Part shown: positions 18,707 through 27,611 of the stretch, piece by piece
Numbering within the stretch: the stretch's first letter is position 1
Layout of the letters: each line of letters starts with the position of its first letter
NCBI GenBank assembly: GCA_018266395.1
Contig: JAFEAM010000025.1
Coordinates: 1-33,828, forward strand
DNA length: 33,828 nt
Source of the DNA: Bacteroidota bacterium
GTDB taxonomy: Bacteria; Bacteroidota; Bacteroidia; Cytophagales; Cyclobacteriaceae
Reading direction: 5' to 3'
Notes under the pieces: model-generated
Seen by the model: the letters and a program-made list of their open reading frames with translations, nothing else
What the model was told of the DNA's origin: nothing
Database searches by the model: none
Translations under genes and position numbers: made by a program

Positions 18707-19219
18707 ATGGCTATTATAAAGACGGTGCGGGGACACAAGCCTGTATTTGGGAAGGATTGCTTTCTGGCGGACAATGCCGTGGTGGTTGGCGAGGTGACTA
18801 TGGGGGATTCTTGCACGGTTTGGTTTAACGCGGTAGTCAGGGGAGATGTTCATTCCATTTCCATCGGAGACAGGACCAATATCCAGGATGGCGCCATCAT
18901 CCACTGTACCTATCAAAAAGCAAAAACCATTATTGGCTCACAGGTTTCAATTGCACATCAGGCAGTAGTTCATGGATGCACAATTCGCGACAATGTTCTG
19001 ATAGGAATGGGTGCCATTATTATGGACAACGCTGTGATCGGGGAGAACTCTGTGATTGCGGCCGGAGCGGTTGTTCTTCCTGGCACTCATGTTGAACCAG
19101 GAAGTATTTATGCAGGCATTCCGGCCAGGAAAGTAAAAGATATTGGTAATGAAATGAAAGATGTAATTCAACGGACTGCAGCCAACTATCCGATGTACGC
19201 CACATGGTACAAAGAGTAG
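18707..19219 (+). CDS. Gamma-class carbonic anhydrase family protein
   Basis: This 170-residue left-handed beta-helix protein is built from hexapeptide repeats such as VVVGEVTMGDSCTVWFNAVV and VLIGMGAIIMDNAVIGENSV. The three zinc-ligand His are present at H66 (AIIHCT), H84 (SIAHQA) and H89 (VVHGCT), and the R45-D47 pair VVRGDV is conserved. Members hydrate CO2 or serve as structural or acyltransferase-like proteins (the YrdA/CaiE/PaaY group); catalytic Glu residues of classical Cam are not obviously present, so activity is unproved. It is cytoplasmic with no signal peptide. It diverges from miaB and is followed after 41 bases by the OmpH-like gene. Confidence 0.92.
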   Translation: MAIIKTVRGHKPVFGKDCFLADNAVVVGEVTMGDSCTVWFNAVVRGDVHSISIGDRTNIQDGAIIHCTYQKAKTIIGSQVSIAHQAVVHGCTIRDNVLIGMGAIIMDNAVIGENSVIAAGAVVLPGTHVEPGSIYAGIPARKVKDIGNEMKDVIQRTAANYPMYATWYKE

Positions 19220-19233
19220 TCATGCAATTCAAT

Positions 19234-19241
19234 TATATTTG
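19234..19241 (+). promoter_or_regulatory. -7 element for the OmpH-like gene
   Basis: TATATTTG is a perfect TAnnTTTG match 19 bases before the ATG at 19261. No TTG is seen at the correct distance upstream, so the -33 half is weak. The gene may also be read through from the carbonic anhydrase gene. Confidence 0.4.
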
Positions 19242-19260
19242 CGGCCCTAAAGACTAGAAA

Positions 19261-19878
19261 ATGAAAAATCTCTCCCTTACTCTTAATGTGGTTCTGTTGC
19301 TGGCGGTGGCCGCCTTGTACTATCTCCATTTCTCCGGGTCCACAAGTTCCGGAACTGTCTCCGGCTCCAGTGGAAGGAACCTGAGGGTCGCATATGTCAA
19401 TTCCGATACCATCACTAAATACTATGAGTATGTGAAGGTGAACCGGGAAAAACTCGAGTCAAAGGGAAAGAAACTCGATCAGGATCTCAAGAACCGGGCG
19501 CAGGCTCTTCAGGGTGAGATTGACTCGTACCAGCGTAATGTAAACAGCATGACCATCGGTCAGGCCAGGGCAGTGGAGGAAGACTTGGGAAAGAAAAGAC
19601 AGAACCTTCAGTTATACCAGGAGTCCCTCAGTCAGGAAATGATGGTAGAACAGGATAAGATGATGAAAGACCTCTACGATAAAGTAACTGGATATCTTCG
19701 AAAGTATGGACAGCAGCGTGGATTGGAGATTGTGCTTAAGTACGATGCGACCAGCGACTTGTTATATGCGGGCGATAGCCTGGACATCAGTAAGGAAGTA
19801 CTTGAAGGTTTGAATGCACAGTTCAAAGCTGATCAGGCGGCCAAGGCCAGGAAGGATTCGACTGACACAAAGAAGTAA
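19261..19878 (+). CDS. OmpH/Skp-family periplasmic chaperone
   Basis: This 205-residue protein has an N-terminal hydrophobic segment (about residues 4-24) that is a signal peptide or anchor. A Gly/Ser-rich stretch follows, then the Skp core: LRVAYVNSDTITKYYEYVK, a long helical hairpin rich in Lys, Glu and Gln (for example KLDQDLKNRAQALQGEIDSY), and a returning strand RGLEIVLKYDATSDLLYAGDS. The core ends DISKEVLEGLNAQF, as in the family. Skp-type chaperones hold unfolded outer-membrane proteins in the periplasm. A terminator follows 22 bases after the stop, so it closes its transcription unit. Confidence 0.9.
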   Translation: MKNLSLTLNVVLLLAVAALYYLHFSGSTSSGTVSGSSGRNLRVAYVNSDTITKYYEYVKVNREKLESKGKKLDQDLKNRAQALQGEIDSYQRNVNSMTIGQARAVEEDLGKKRQNLQLYQESLSQEMMVEQDKMMKDLYDKVTGYLRKYGQQRGLEIVLKYDATSDLLYAGDSLDISKEVLEGLNAQFKADQAAKARKDSTDTKK

Positions 19879-19900
19879 GACCTCAACATTTCATACCAGG

Positions 19901-19934
19901 GGACCGGGCGTTTCGTCCGGTCCTTTTTATTTTA
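19901..19934 (+). terminator. Rho-independent terminator after the OmpH-like gene
   Basis: GGACCGG (19901-19907) pairs with CCGGTCC (19917-19923) around a 9-base loop, followed by TTTTTATTTT. It separates the OmpH-like gene from the large fusion gene starting at 19960, which should therefore have its own promoter, although none is clear in the 25 bases between. Confidence 0.85.
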
Positions 19935-19959
19935 GGTGACAACAATGTAACTTTCTCTC

Positions 19960-22900
19960 ATGTTAGAGAAGTTGTTGTCATTCCTCAATGTCCGTCCTGA
20001 AGAAAGGATCATGGTCCTTCTTATGTTGGGAGCTGGATTCTTCATGGGGGTTTTCCTTGCCACCTACGGCGTCGTGGCGGAATCATTGTTTCTCAGTACG
20101 CTTGGCAATGAACTCAACAAAGCCTTTCTGGCCTCCGGTGGACTTGGGATCGTGGCAACTGTTGCGTTCTCCTTTGCGCAGAACAAGATCAAGTTCTCCA
20201 ACCTGACGACCTTTTCCATTCTGCTGATTGTGGCCATTACCAGTTTCTTCTACCTGGGACTGCACTTTGGGCCCAAGACCTACCAGGAGCCTATCATTTT
20301 TTATATGTTCTGTATGACGGGCCCCATTACAGCCATACTTCTGCTTAGCTATTGGGGTACGTTTGGACGCCTGTTCAATTTCAAGCAGTCCAAGCGAATC
20401 ATTGGTTGGATAGACACAGGTCAGTTGATCGCAGTTATACTTGCAAACTTCCTCATTCCGCTGACGTCTGCCTTCTTTCCGTCGACGGATAATTACTTGA
20501 TTGTCTGCTGCTTGGCAATCCTGATTTCGGCACTGCATTTTATCACTATCTCGGTTCGGTTTCCGCTTATCAAGAATGACCCCAAGGAATTCGATGCATC
20601 TGTTATGAGGGAGACCAGTATGAAAAAGGTGGTCACAGATCCCTATACCAAGCTGCTTTCGTTGTTCCTTATCATCTCCATGGTCGTATTGATCTTCGGT
20701 CAGTATGCATTTCAGGAGTTGATCAAAGTACAGTATCCGAATCAGCGGGAATTGACCAACTTTCTCGCCTTCTTCAATCTCACAATTTTTGGCCTGTCAT
20801 TTTTGATGCAGACCTTCGTGAATGACCGCCTCGTAAGTAATTATGGTATTCGCGTCGCGCTGTTGATTCTCCCTCTTATTGTTTTATTATTTGCTGTAAG
20901 CGGAACAGTCATAGGCCTATCGTTTGGTTATACGCCTGCCATGGCGCCAACTGCATTCATTTATTTCTTCGTGTCCGTGGCGTTGGTTCGGCTATTCAAC
21001 AGTATGGTGAGGGATTCACTCGAGAACCCCATGTTCAAGTTGCTCTTTATTCCACTGGACAGCCAATATCGTTTTGGCATTCAATCAAAAGTGGAGGGCG
21101 TTATCAATGAGGTAGGTCGTCTGGCGGCCGGGGCGCTTATATTTTCTTTCGCCGTCATACCCAATTTCAATATCCTGTGGATGCCAATCATCATTGGCCT
21201 GTTGTGCATTGTTTACATTCTCGTCGTTCAAAAACTATATGGCGGGTATAAAGCCAAGATCCGTTCAAAGTTGGAAACAGTCGATGTCAAAGAAGAGAAA
21301 CTGGAAGTGGGATACACCCAGATCACAAAAAGACTGGAAAACAATTTGAACGCCGCCCGGTCTGGTCTCGCAGTGTTTTCCTACAAGCTCCTGGAGAAGA
21401 TCAACCCCAGCAATATGGGTGTCTGGGTAAATACACTTTTCAAGAACCCTCAGGAAGAGGCGAGGGACTTCGCCCAGCGGAGGATCAATGAGATCAAGGG
21501 TCTGTCGGTTTCTGACCGGTATGTAATCCGCTACGATAAGAATAAGGCGGATATTTCCTCCAAGAATTTGCTGACCAAGTCCGAATTGGAGTTGATAATT
21601 AACAGCGGCGGAGATATTACGAAGTCAAGAATTGTACGGCTCGCCCGTTCATCAGAACCAGGAGACCGACAATATGCGGCTGAACTTCTTCTTCATGGAT
21701 CGGATGAAAATGCATCCTTCCTCGTTGAATTGTTAAGCGACCCTGACACCAACGTCAGAAATACAGCCATAAAAACTGCGATCAAGCGGAATAACAATGA
21801 GGTGATCATGGCACTCGTTGAGAATCTTGCCAACCCGCTCTACAGCAACCAGGCCATGAATGCTCTGGTGCTTATTGGCGGTAAGGCGCTGTCGCTCCTT
21901 GATTCTGCCTTCTACAGGTCAGGCCAGAATACACAAGTGATGATCCGGATTGTACAGATAATCGGTCGCATAGGCAATCAGAGGGCGCGCGATATGCTGT
22001 GGAACAAGATTGACTACCCTGATAAGGTCCTGGTATCCAGGGTTTTGCTTGCCATGGGAGAGGCCGGCTTCAAAGCGGGTATGGCACAGATCAGCAGGAT
22101 CAAGTATGCCATCGAAAATGATATCGGAGACATAAGCTGGAATCTGAATGCGATTGACGAGATGGGCAGTGAAGGGTATGGCGAAGAGGTAAAGGAAGCA
22201 TTGGTCGCGGAGATCGCCAATGACATTCAGCATATCTACATGCTGCTCGCCATGCTTTATGACACAAGATCCATACAGCTGGTAAAGGAAAATATTGACA
22301 GTGGTACCGTAGAGGGAATTGCGTTTGCCATTGAGCTGCTTGACGTTTTTCTGTCGGAGGAACTTAAGCAAAGGGTTATCCCAGTACTGGATGAATTGTC
22401 CCTTCAGGAGAAGATAAGTAGACTTGAAGTTTGGTATCCGCGCACCCGACTGGATGAACGATTGGTGCTGAAGTTTCTTATCAACCGGGATTTTACGCAG
22501 ACCAACCGCTGGACAAAGGCATGTGTGCTGAAACAAATCGGATTGCTCAGGATTCATGACTTCACACTCGATCTGATCGCACAGCTCTTTAACCCGGACA
22601 GGCTGATCAGTGAAATGGCCGCATGGGCGCTCCATGAGATTAAGCCCTCTGATTATGAGGCGAATGTGCAAAGACTCCCGGAAGAGACAAGACGCAATCT
22701 CGACTTTGCCATACTTCATGAACAGAGAAGACATGGACTTACCCTTTTCGACAGGGTGATGTTCATGCGCTCTATGAATGCATTCAAGGGACTTTCAGGT
22801 TTGAGCCTTTCATTTATTGCCGACCTTGCCGGGGAAGTATTTCTTGATGAGAATGAGATGCTGGTATTGGACGAGAAGTTCAATAACGACTTCTACATTG

Positions 22901-23121
22901 TCTACTCAGGCGAGGTGGATTACTTTGACCGGGGAGAAATGAAGACTACCTATAGCTCTGGTCAGTTCGTTGGTGAGATGCTTTCTGTGCCCGGATTTGC
23001 AAAATCCAATGTGCTTAGGTCTCATGACAGATCTATCTTGTTGAGAATCAGCAAGGACCAGTTTTACGAACTGCTTAGTGAGAATGTCAAACTGGCTGAC
23101 AGGGTTTTGGAATATGTGTAA
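19960..23121 (+). CDS. ADP/ATP-carrier-like membrane domain fused to HEAT repeats and a cNMP-binding-like domain
   Basis: This is a 1053-residue multidomain inner-membrane protein. Residues about 15-430 hold roughly 12 hydrophobic segments. They include PMFKLLFIPLDSQYRFGIQS with VEGVINEVGRLAAGAL, which resembles the motif of the nucleotide-exchange transporter (NTT/Tlc, ADP/ATP carrier) superfamily. Residues 430-545 are a charged linker. Residues 545-925 contain alpha-helical repeats of HEAT type, for example DRQYAAELLLHGSDENASFL and LLSDPDTNVRNTAIKTAIKR. Residues about 940-1053 fold like a cyclic-nucleotide-binding beta-roll (FYIVYSGEVDYFDRGEM, GQFVGEMLSVPG), but the usual Arg of the phosphate-binding cassette is absent, so nucleotide binding is doubtful. 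It starts 82 bases after the OmpH-like stop, past a terminator, and ends 129 bases before the nSTAND gene. Transported substrate and role are unknown. Confidence 0.85.
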   Translation: MLEKLLSFLNVRPEERIMVLLMLGAGFFMGVFLATYGVVAESLFLSTLGNELNKAFLASGGLGIVATVAFSFAQNKIKFSNLTTFSILLIVAITSFFYLGLHFGPKTYQEPIIFYMFCMTGPITAILLLSYWGTFGRLFNFKQSKRIIGWIDTGQLIAVILANFLIPLTSAFFPSTDNYLIVCCLAILISALHFITISVRFPLIKNDPKEFDASVMRETSMKKVVTDPYTKLLSLFLIISMVVLIFGQYAFQELIKVQYPNQRELTNFLAFFNLTIFGLSFLMQTFVNDRLVSNYGIRVALLILPLIVLLFAVSGTVIGLSFGYTPAMAPTAFIYFFVSVALVRLFNSMVRDSLENPMFKLLFIPLDSQYRFGIQSKVEGVINEVGRLAAGALIFSFAVIPNFNILWMPIIIGLLCIVYILVVQKLYGGYKAKIRSKLETVDVKEEKLEVGYTQITKRLENNLNAARSGLAVFSYKLLEKINPSNMGVWVNTLFKNPQEEARDFAQRRINEIKGLSVSDRYVIRYDKNKADISSKNLLTKSELELIINSGGDITKSRIVRLARSSEPGDRQYAAELLLHGSDENASFLVELLSDPDTNVRNTAIKTAIKRNNNEVIMALVENLANPLYSNQAMNALVLIGGKALSLLDSAFYRSGQNTQVMIRIVQIIGRIGNQRARDMLWNKIDYPDKVLVSRVLLAMGEAGFKAGMAQISRIKYAIENDIGDISWNLNAIDEMGSEGYGEEVKEALVAEIANDIQHIYMLLAMLYDTRSIQLVKENIDSGTVEGIAFAIELLDVFLSEELKQRVIPVLDELSLQEKISRLEVWYPRTRLDERLVLKFLINRDFTQTNRWTKACVLKQIGLLRIHDFTLDLIAQLFNPDRLISEMAAWALHEIKPSDYEANVQRLPEETRRNLDFAILHEQRRHGLTLFDRVMFMRSMNAFKGLSGLSLSFIADLAGEVFLDENEMLVLDEKFNNDFYIVYSGEVDYFDRGEMKTTYSSGQFVGEMLSVPGFAKSNVLRSHDRSILLRISKDQFYELLSENVKLADRVLEYV

Positions 23122-23165
23122 ATTCTGCTATTTTTCAATGATTTTTTAGGCTTTTGATGCATATA

Positions 23166-23189
23166 CCGCAGCTATTGCGGATTTTTTAA
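23166..23189 (+). terminator. Possible weak terminator between 19960 and 23251 genes
   Basis: CCGCA (23166-23170) pairs with TGCGG (23176-23180) around GCTAT and is followed by ATTTTTTAA. The stem has only 5 pairs, so termination may be partial. It lies in the 129-base gap, which has no other clear signal. Confidence 0.4.
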
Positions 23190-23250
23190 GGAATGAAGAC
23201 TAGGAGAATGGTGCCTTTGAATTGCTAAATTGTTGATCCTTTAGAGGAGC

Positions 23251-26200
23251 ATGCTGAGTTACTCGGTACAGCCAGGTGAATTGGTCGATGAATCGAACCA
23301 AATAGACGAAGGATTGTCGCCTTTGGGGCCCAATCCATTCCCTGGTTTACGCCCTTTTAATATTGAAGAATCCCATCTCTTCTTTGGCCGGGAGGGCCAT
23401 GTGGATGAATTGCTGGTCAAACTGGCCCTCAACCGGGCAGTTACCATCATGGGATATTCTGGTAGTGGTAAGTCCAGTCTGGTTTATTGTGGTCTGGTAC
23501 CCGTATTGTATGGCGGATTCATGACCGAGACCAGCCCGAACTGGCAAGTAGTAACTACCAGACCGGGGAGTTCTCCAATTAATAATCTTGCCGAGTCCAT
23601 TGTCAGTCTTCTCGTGTCGAGCGGACGGGTTCGCAATGATGACAGAAGCATTCAACTGGCCGTTATCAGATCGGTGTTGCGCAGCGGTCAGGATGGACTG
23701 ACAGAAGTAGCCAAATATCTTCAGAACACAACAGGCGAGAACGTTTTCTTTCTGATCGATCAGTTTGAAGAATTGATCCGGTATCGTGAGTCCGGCGAGG
23801 ATGCTTTAAATGAAGCCGCGCACTACGTCAACCTGATACTTCGGGCGGTTAGACAGAAGGAGACGCCAGTATATGCATCGCTCAGCCTTCGTTCTGATTA
23901 TATAGGTGAATGTGCAGTGTTTCCTGGCTTGACAGACATGATCAACCAGAGCAACTATCTGGTACCTCAGATGAACAGAGACCAGAAGAGGCTCGCCATC
24001 GAAGGGCCGGTTGCAGTTGGCGGGGGTAGAATTACCAAACGCCTGGTAAAGAAAGTCCTCAGCGATCTGGGCGATCATCAGGACCAGCTTCCCATTATGC
24101 AGCACGCGATGATGCGGACCTGGGAATACTGGGTTGAGAATCGGGAGCCCGGCGAACCGATGGACATCCGTCATTATAATGCCATTGGCCGTATCGGACA
24201 GGCGCTTTCTCTTCACGCCAATGAGGCCTTTGATGAACTCGACACCAACCAAAAGGAGATTGCTGAAGTACTCTTCAAAAGCATTACTGAAAAGAACCAG
24301 GAAAACCAGGGACTCAGACGGCCGGTTAGGGTGAAGATGGTTGCAGAGGTTGCCGGCACCTCCGAAGAAGAAGTGATCAAGGTGGTGGACAATTTCCGCA
24401 AGACCGGACGTTCATTCTTGATGCCTGGAATGCATGTGAGTCTCACCGGCAGTTCTATGGTTGAACTCTCTCACGAGAGCTTGATGCGCATCTGGACAAG
24501 ACTCAACAATTGGGTCGAAGAAGAATTTGAGTCAGCCCAGTTATACAAAAGGATTTCAAATGCCGCGGCGCTTTACCAGACCGGCAAGGCTGGATTATGG
24601 CGACCTCCGGATCTCCAGCTGGCGCTCAATTGGCAGAAGAAGCAGAAGCCAACGAGGGTTTGGGCACAGCGTTATGACGTAGCGTTCGAAAGAGCCATTG
24701 TCTTTCTCGATACCAGCCGCATCACTTATGAGGCTGAATTGAAGAACCAGGAGATGTTGCAGCGCCGCATGCTCAGGCGCGCGCGGGTAACCAACCTGGT
24801 GCTGGGTACGGCAGCGATCATAGCGGTTCTCTTCCTGTTATATGGCTATACGCAAACTATTGAAGCCAACAAGCAACGGGAGGCTGCTGAAAGGGAAAAG
24901 AAGGCCGCTCTGGAGGCAAAAGCTGAAGCAGATAAGCAAAGGGACATCGCAGAAGCGCAACGCAAGATTGCGGACGACGGCAGAAAGGAGATTGAAAAGA
25001 CCAATGCGAAACTTCAGATCGCCTTGAGGGATGCACAGTTGGCCAGGGCGGAAGCGGAACAGAACTTCCAGAAAGCCCTTGCACAGGAACAACTTGCGAT
25101 TGCGGCACAAAAGGAAGAACAGCAGGCCCGGGAAGAGGCGGTGGCGCAAACAATCATTGCACGCGAAGCCAGGGATCAGGCTAACCGGTTGTTATACCTC
25201 TCGGTTGCGCAGTCCATGGAGGCAAAGTCTGTAACGATGGAGGAGCCAAACCTGGCAGGTCTTTTGGCCATGCAGGGATACATCTATCACACCCAGTATG
25301 GAGGTAAGAAATATGACCCCTATGTTTTCAAGGGGTTATATTATTCAATTGGCAAACTGAAGAATGATTTCAATTACAATATGGCCCAGGTGCCAGGTAA
25401 TCTTAAGAATAAGATGTTCGCGCTCGCCGTGTCGAGGAAGAGCAACAATTTCTATACCACCGGCAATGATGGAAGGATCTTTGAAGGAGATTACATGAAG
25501 TTGTCCGCAGATCGCCTTCTGGATTTTAATCCGTACCCAAATCGTGTACTCGCCCTCAGCATGGATGAGAAATACCTTGTGGTCGGCAGTGATTCTTCGG
25601 CCATGCAGATATACCACACAGATCAGCCGGGAGAAAAGCCCGGGATTGCAAAGGGTCATAAAGGCTTTGTGACCGATATCAAATTTCTGCCTGATAATTC
25701 AGGATTCCTGTCGGTGGCCTCTGATCGGACAGTCAGGTTTACAAACCACGTGACCGGCCAGGGTAAGGTGCTGGCCTCTCTTTCATATGATATCAAATCA
25801 ATTGATATAAGTCCCGATGGAACATGGATGGTAGGTGTGGCCTCAACGGGTCAACTGATTCGTTTGAATCTGAAAGACAACTCAGTAGAGTTGCTCAGGG
25901 ATGAATCGGACAAACAAGTTATCATCAAGTCTGTGGCATTCCACCCCACACAACCGGTTCTCGCTTATGGTACCGAATTCATGGATAAGGATCCAAGGGA
26001 TGAAAAGAAGATGACCTGGAAGGGGACGGTCAAGATATATAATTACGAAAAACGTGAGCTTGTAAAAGAACTGACCGGGCATAGCGCCGGCGTCTCAGAT
26101 GTGGAATTCAGCCCCGATGGTTTACTGCTGGCGAGTGCAGGTCTGGACAGGAAGCTTCAAATGTGGGTGGTTGACCATGAAGAGGATCTTCCTGTTGTAA

Positions 26201-26436
26201 TGGACTTCAATAACGGAAATATCTGGAAGCTCGCCTTTACCAAGAACTCTGATTACCTGCTGGCCTCCTGTAACAATGGTGAAGTGAGGGTGTGGCAGAC
26301 TGATCCGCGGGCGCTGGCAGAACAGATTTGTCCGAAGCTGAAGAGAAACATGACCCAAGCCGAGTGGGATATTTATGTTGGAAACGGAATATTGTATGAA
26401 TCAACTTGTAAGAGCCTGCTGATAAGTGATTTTTGA
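23251..26436 (+). CDS. nSTAND1 NTPase with one membrane segment, coiled coil and WD40 propeller
   Basis: This is a 1061-residue STAND-type NTPase. The nSTAND1 signature NPFPGLRPF at residues 28-36 is followed by HLFFGRE. Walker A is GYSGSGKSS at 68-76, Walker B is FFLIDQFEE at 166-174, and the domain ends with LSHESLMRIWTRL near 407. One membrane segment lies at about 515-533, preceded by Arg-rich QRRMLRRAR, so the positive-inside rule puts the NTPase in the cytoplasm and the rest in the periplasm. A Lys/Glu/Ala-rich coiled coil spans 536-650, then a WD40-like propeller at about 705-1020 (units such as FVTDIKFLPDNSGFLSVASD and VSDVEFSPDGLLLASAGLDR), and the tail RNMTQAEWDIYVGN typical of the family. 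An AGGAG lies only one base before ATG 23251, too close to act normally, so the start is not certain; TTG at 23281 is an alternative. It shares one base with the next gene. Confidence 0.9.
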   Translation: MLSYSVQPGELVDESNQIDEGLSPLGPNPFPGLRPFNIEESHLFFGREGHVDELLVKLALNRAVTIMGYSGSGKSSLVYCGLVPVLYGGFMTETSPNWQVVTTRPGSSPINNLAESIVSLLVSSGRVRNDDRSIQLAVIRSVLRSGQDGLTEVAKYLQNTTGENVFFLIDQFEELIRYRESGEDALNEAAHYVNLILRAVRQKETPVYASLSLRSDYIGECAVFPGLTDMINQSNYLVPQMNRDQKRLAIEGPVAVGGGRITKRLVKKVLSDLGDHQDQLPIMQHAMMRTWEYWVENREPGEPMDIRHYNAIGRIGQALSLHANEAFDELDTNQKEIAEVLFKSITEKNQENQGLRRPVRVKMVAEVAGTSEEEVIKVVDNFRKTGRSFLMPGMHVSLTGSSMVELSHESLMRIWTRLNNWVEEEFESAQLYKRISNAAALYQTGKAGLWRPPDLQLALNWQKKQKPTRVWAQRYDVAFERAIVFLDTSRITYEAELKNQEMLQRRMLRRARVTNLVLGTAAIIAVLFLLYGYTQTIEANKQREAAEREKKAALEAKAEADKQRDIAEAQRKIADDGRKEIEKTNAKLQIALRDAQLARAEAEQNFQKALAQEQLAIAAQKEEQQAREEAVAQTIIAREARDQANRLLYLSVAQSMEAKSVTMEEPNLAGLLAMQGYIYHTQYGGKKYDPYVFKGLYYSIGKLKNDFNYNMAQVPGNLKNKMFALAVSRKSNNFYTTGNDGRIFEGDYMKLSADRLLDFNPYPNRVLALSMDEKYLVVGSDSSAMQIYHTDQPGEKPGIAKGHKGFVTDIKFLPDNSGFLSVASDRTVRFTNHVTGQGKVLASLSYDIKSIDISPDGTWMVGVASTGQLIRLNLKDNSVELLRDESDKQVIIKSVAFHPTQPVLAYGTEFMDKDPRDEKKMTWKGTVKIYNYEKRELVKELTGHSAGVSDVEFSPDGLLLASAGLDRKLQMWVVDHEEDLPVVMDFNNGNIWKLAFTKNSDYLLASCNNGEVRVWQTDPRALAEQICPKLKRNMTQAEWDIYVGNGILYESTCKSLLISDF

Positions 26437-27611
26437 TGAATAAGACACCCCTTTCATTCTTAGTCACTATCCTCCTCATAACATTCTCTCTGCAGCTTTA
26501 CGGACAGGGAGACTGTGAACAAACCATCAGCCATGCATCTGATGAATTCAATGCGGGCCATTTCTATTCCATTCCCGGCATCCTGAAAGAATGTTTGGAT
26601 CATGGAAATTTGTCCACGGATCAGGAGATCAGGGCTTACATGATGCTCTGCCAGGCCTATTTGATAATTGATGACCATATCGCAGCGGAAGACAGTTATC
26701 TGAAGTTGCTGAAGGCTGATCCGGAGTTTATACCCAATGAACGTGACCATCCTATCGATGTCGTATATCTGAGCAAGAAGTTTACTGCCATCCCTGTATT
26801 TACTCCGCATTTTCGGTTGGGTACCAACACATCATTCCTTCATACCATCTTTTCAAACTCCACGCAACCGTATCCTACAACCACCAATTACAATTTCAGG
26901 CTGGGATTTCAGGCAGGTGCAGGTATCGACTGGAACGTGACAGACCAACTTAGCGTTTGCGGCGAGGCAGATTTCGCATTGAAGGGTTTTAAACGAGTGA
27001 CAACCGGTATTGCCGGAGGTGATGCACAATCGATTACGTCCAATCAATGGTGGCTTGATGTTCCTTTTTATCTGAAGTACACGTACCATTGGAAAAGTCA
27101 GATGAGGTTATTTGGATATGCTGGTTATTCACTTGGTTACCTGCTTTCAGCGAGAAATGATTTCTTGTATACAGACAACAAAATTGCAGTGCAAAGCGGT
27201 CAGCAGACTGTCGTGGCCCAAATTGTTGCCGAAGGCCCCAGTCAGCAGGTTACCTATCAAAGTACATCCCTGAACCACTCGCTCGTATTCGGAGTGGGAC
27301 TGAAATACAAAATAGGGCATGACTTTATCTACGCGGACCTTCGGTATATGGCAGGCCTCAACAATACGACACGTGCTGATCAGATGTATTATGCCAATCC
27401 TTCCACCATCGATCCCAAACAAATCGGAAATCCTGACTATTACCTTTCCAGTAATGTGACCAAGTACCGGTATGTGAACGATTACATGAGGATTGATAAT
27501 CTTTCGCTTTCCTTCGGTTATGTACATCCAATCTATAATCCCAGGAGGGTGAAGAAGGCAAATACAAAGGGCGTAGCAAAGCAGATTCAGAAGGGAGGGA
27601 AGAAGAAGTGA
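26436..27611 (+). CDS. Outer-membrane beta-barrel protein with helical N-terminal region
   Basis: The ATG at 26436 overlaps the upstream stop by one base (TGATG), giving 391 residues; an extra TTG codon 3 bases earlier is unlikely to be used. The Sec signal peptide covers about the first 23 residues (LLITFSLQLYGQG). Residues 25-105 look like two TPR-type helical hairpins (DEFNAGHFYSIPGILKECLD, YMMLCQAYLIIDDHIAAEDS). From about residue 115 the sequence alternates polar and aromatic residues as in a PorT-like barrel (PF13568 type): NYNFRLGFQAGAGIDWNV, LSVCGEADFALKGFKRV, WWLDVPFYLKYTYHW and FVFGVGLKYKIG-like strands, ending LSLSFGYVHPIYNPRR. A Lys-rich tail follows. Context suggests it works with the upstream NTPase and downstream lipoprotein; function is unknown. 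Confidence 0.82.
   Translation: MNKTPLSFLVTILLITFSLQLYGQGDCEQTISHASDEFNAGHFYSIPGILKECLDHGNLSTDQEIRAYMMLCQAYLIIDDHIAAEDSYLKLLKADPEFIPNERDHPIDVVYLSKKFTAIPVFTPHFRLGTNTSFLHTIFSNSTQPYPTTTNYNFRLGFQAGAGIDWNVTDQLSVCGEADFALKGFKRVTTGIAGGDAQSITSNQWWLDVPFYLKYTYHWKSQMRLFGYAGYSLGYLLSARNDFLYTDNKIAVQSGQQTVVAQIVAEGPSQQVTYQSTSLNHSLVFGVGLKYKIGHDFIYADLRYMAGLNNTTRADQMYYANPSTIDPKQIGNPDYYLSSNVTKYRYVNDYMRIDNLSLSFGYVHPIYNPRRVKKANTKGVAKQIQKGGKKK

Noticed and set aside
21919..22734. Leftward 271-codon open frame inside the HEAT-repeat region
   Set aside because: No recognisable domain; it is antisense to a clear HEAT region and its codon pattern fits a shadow.
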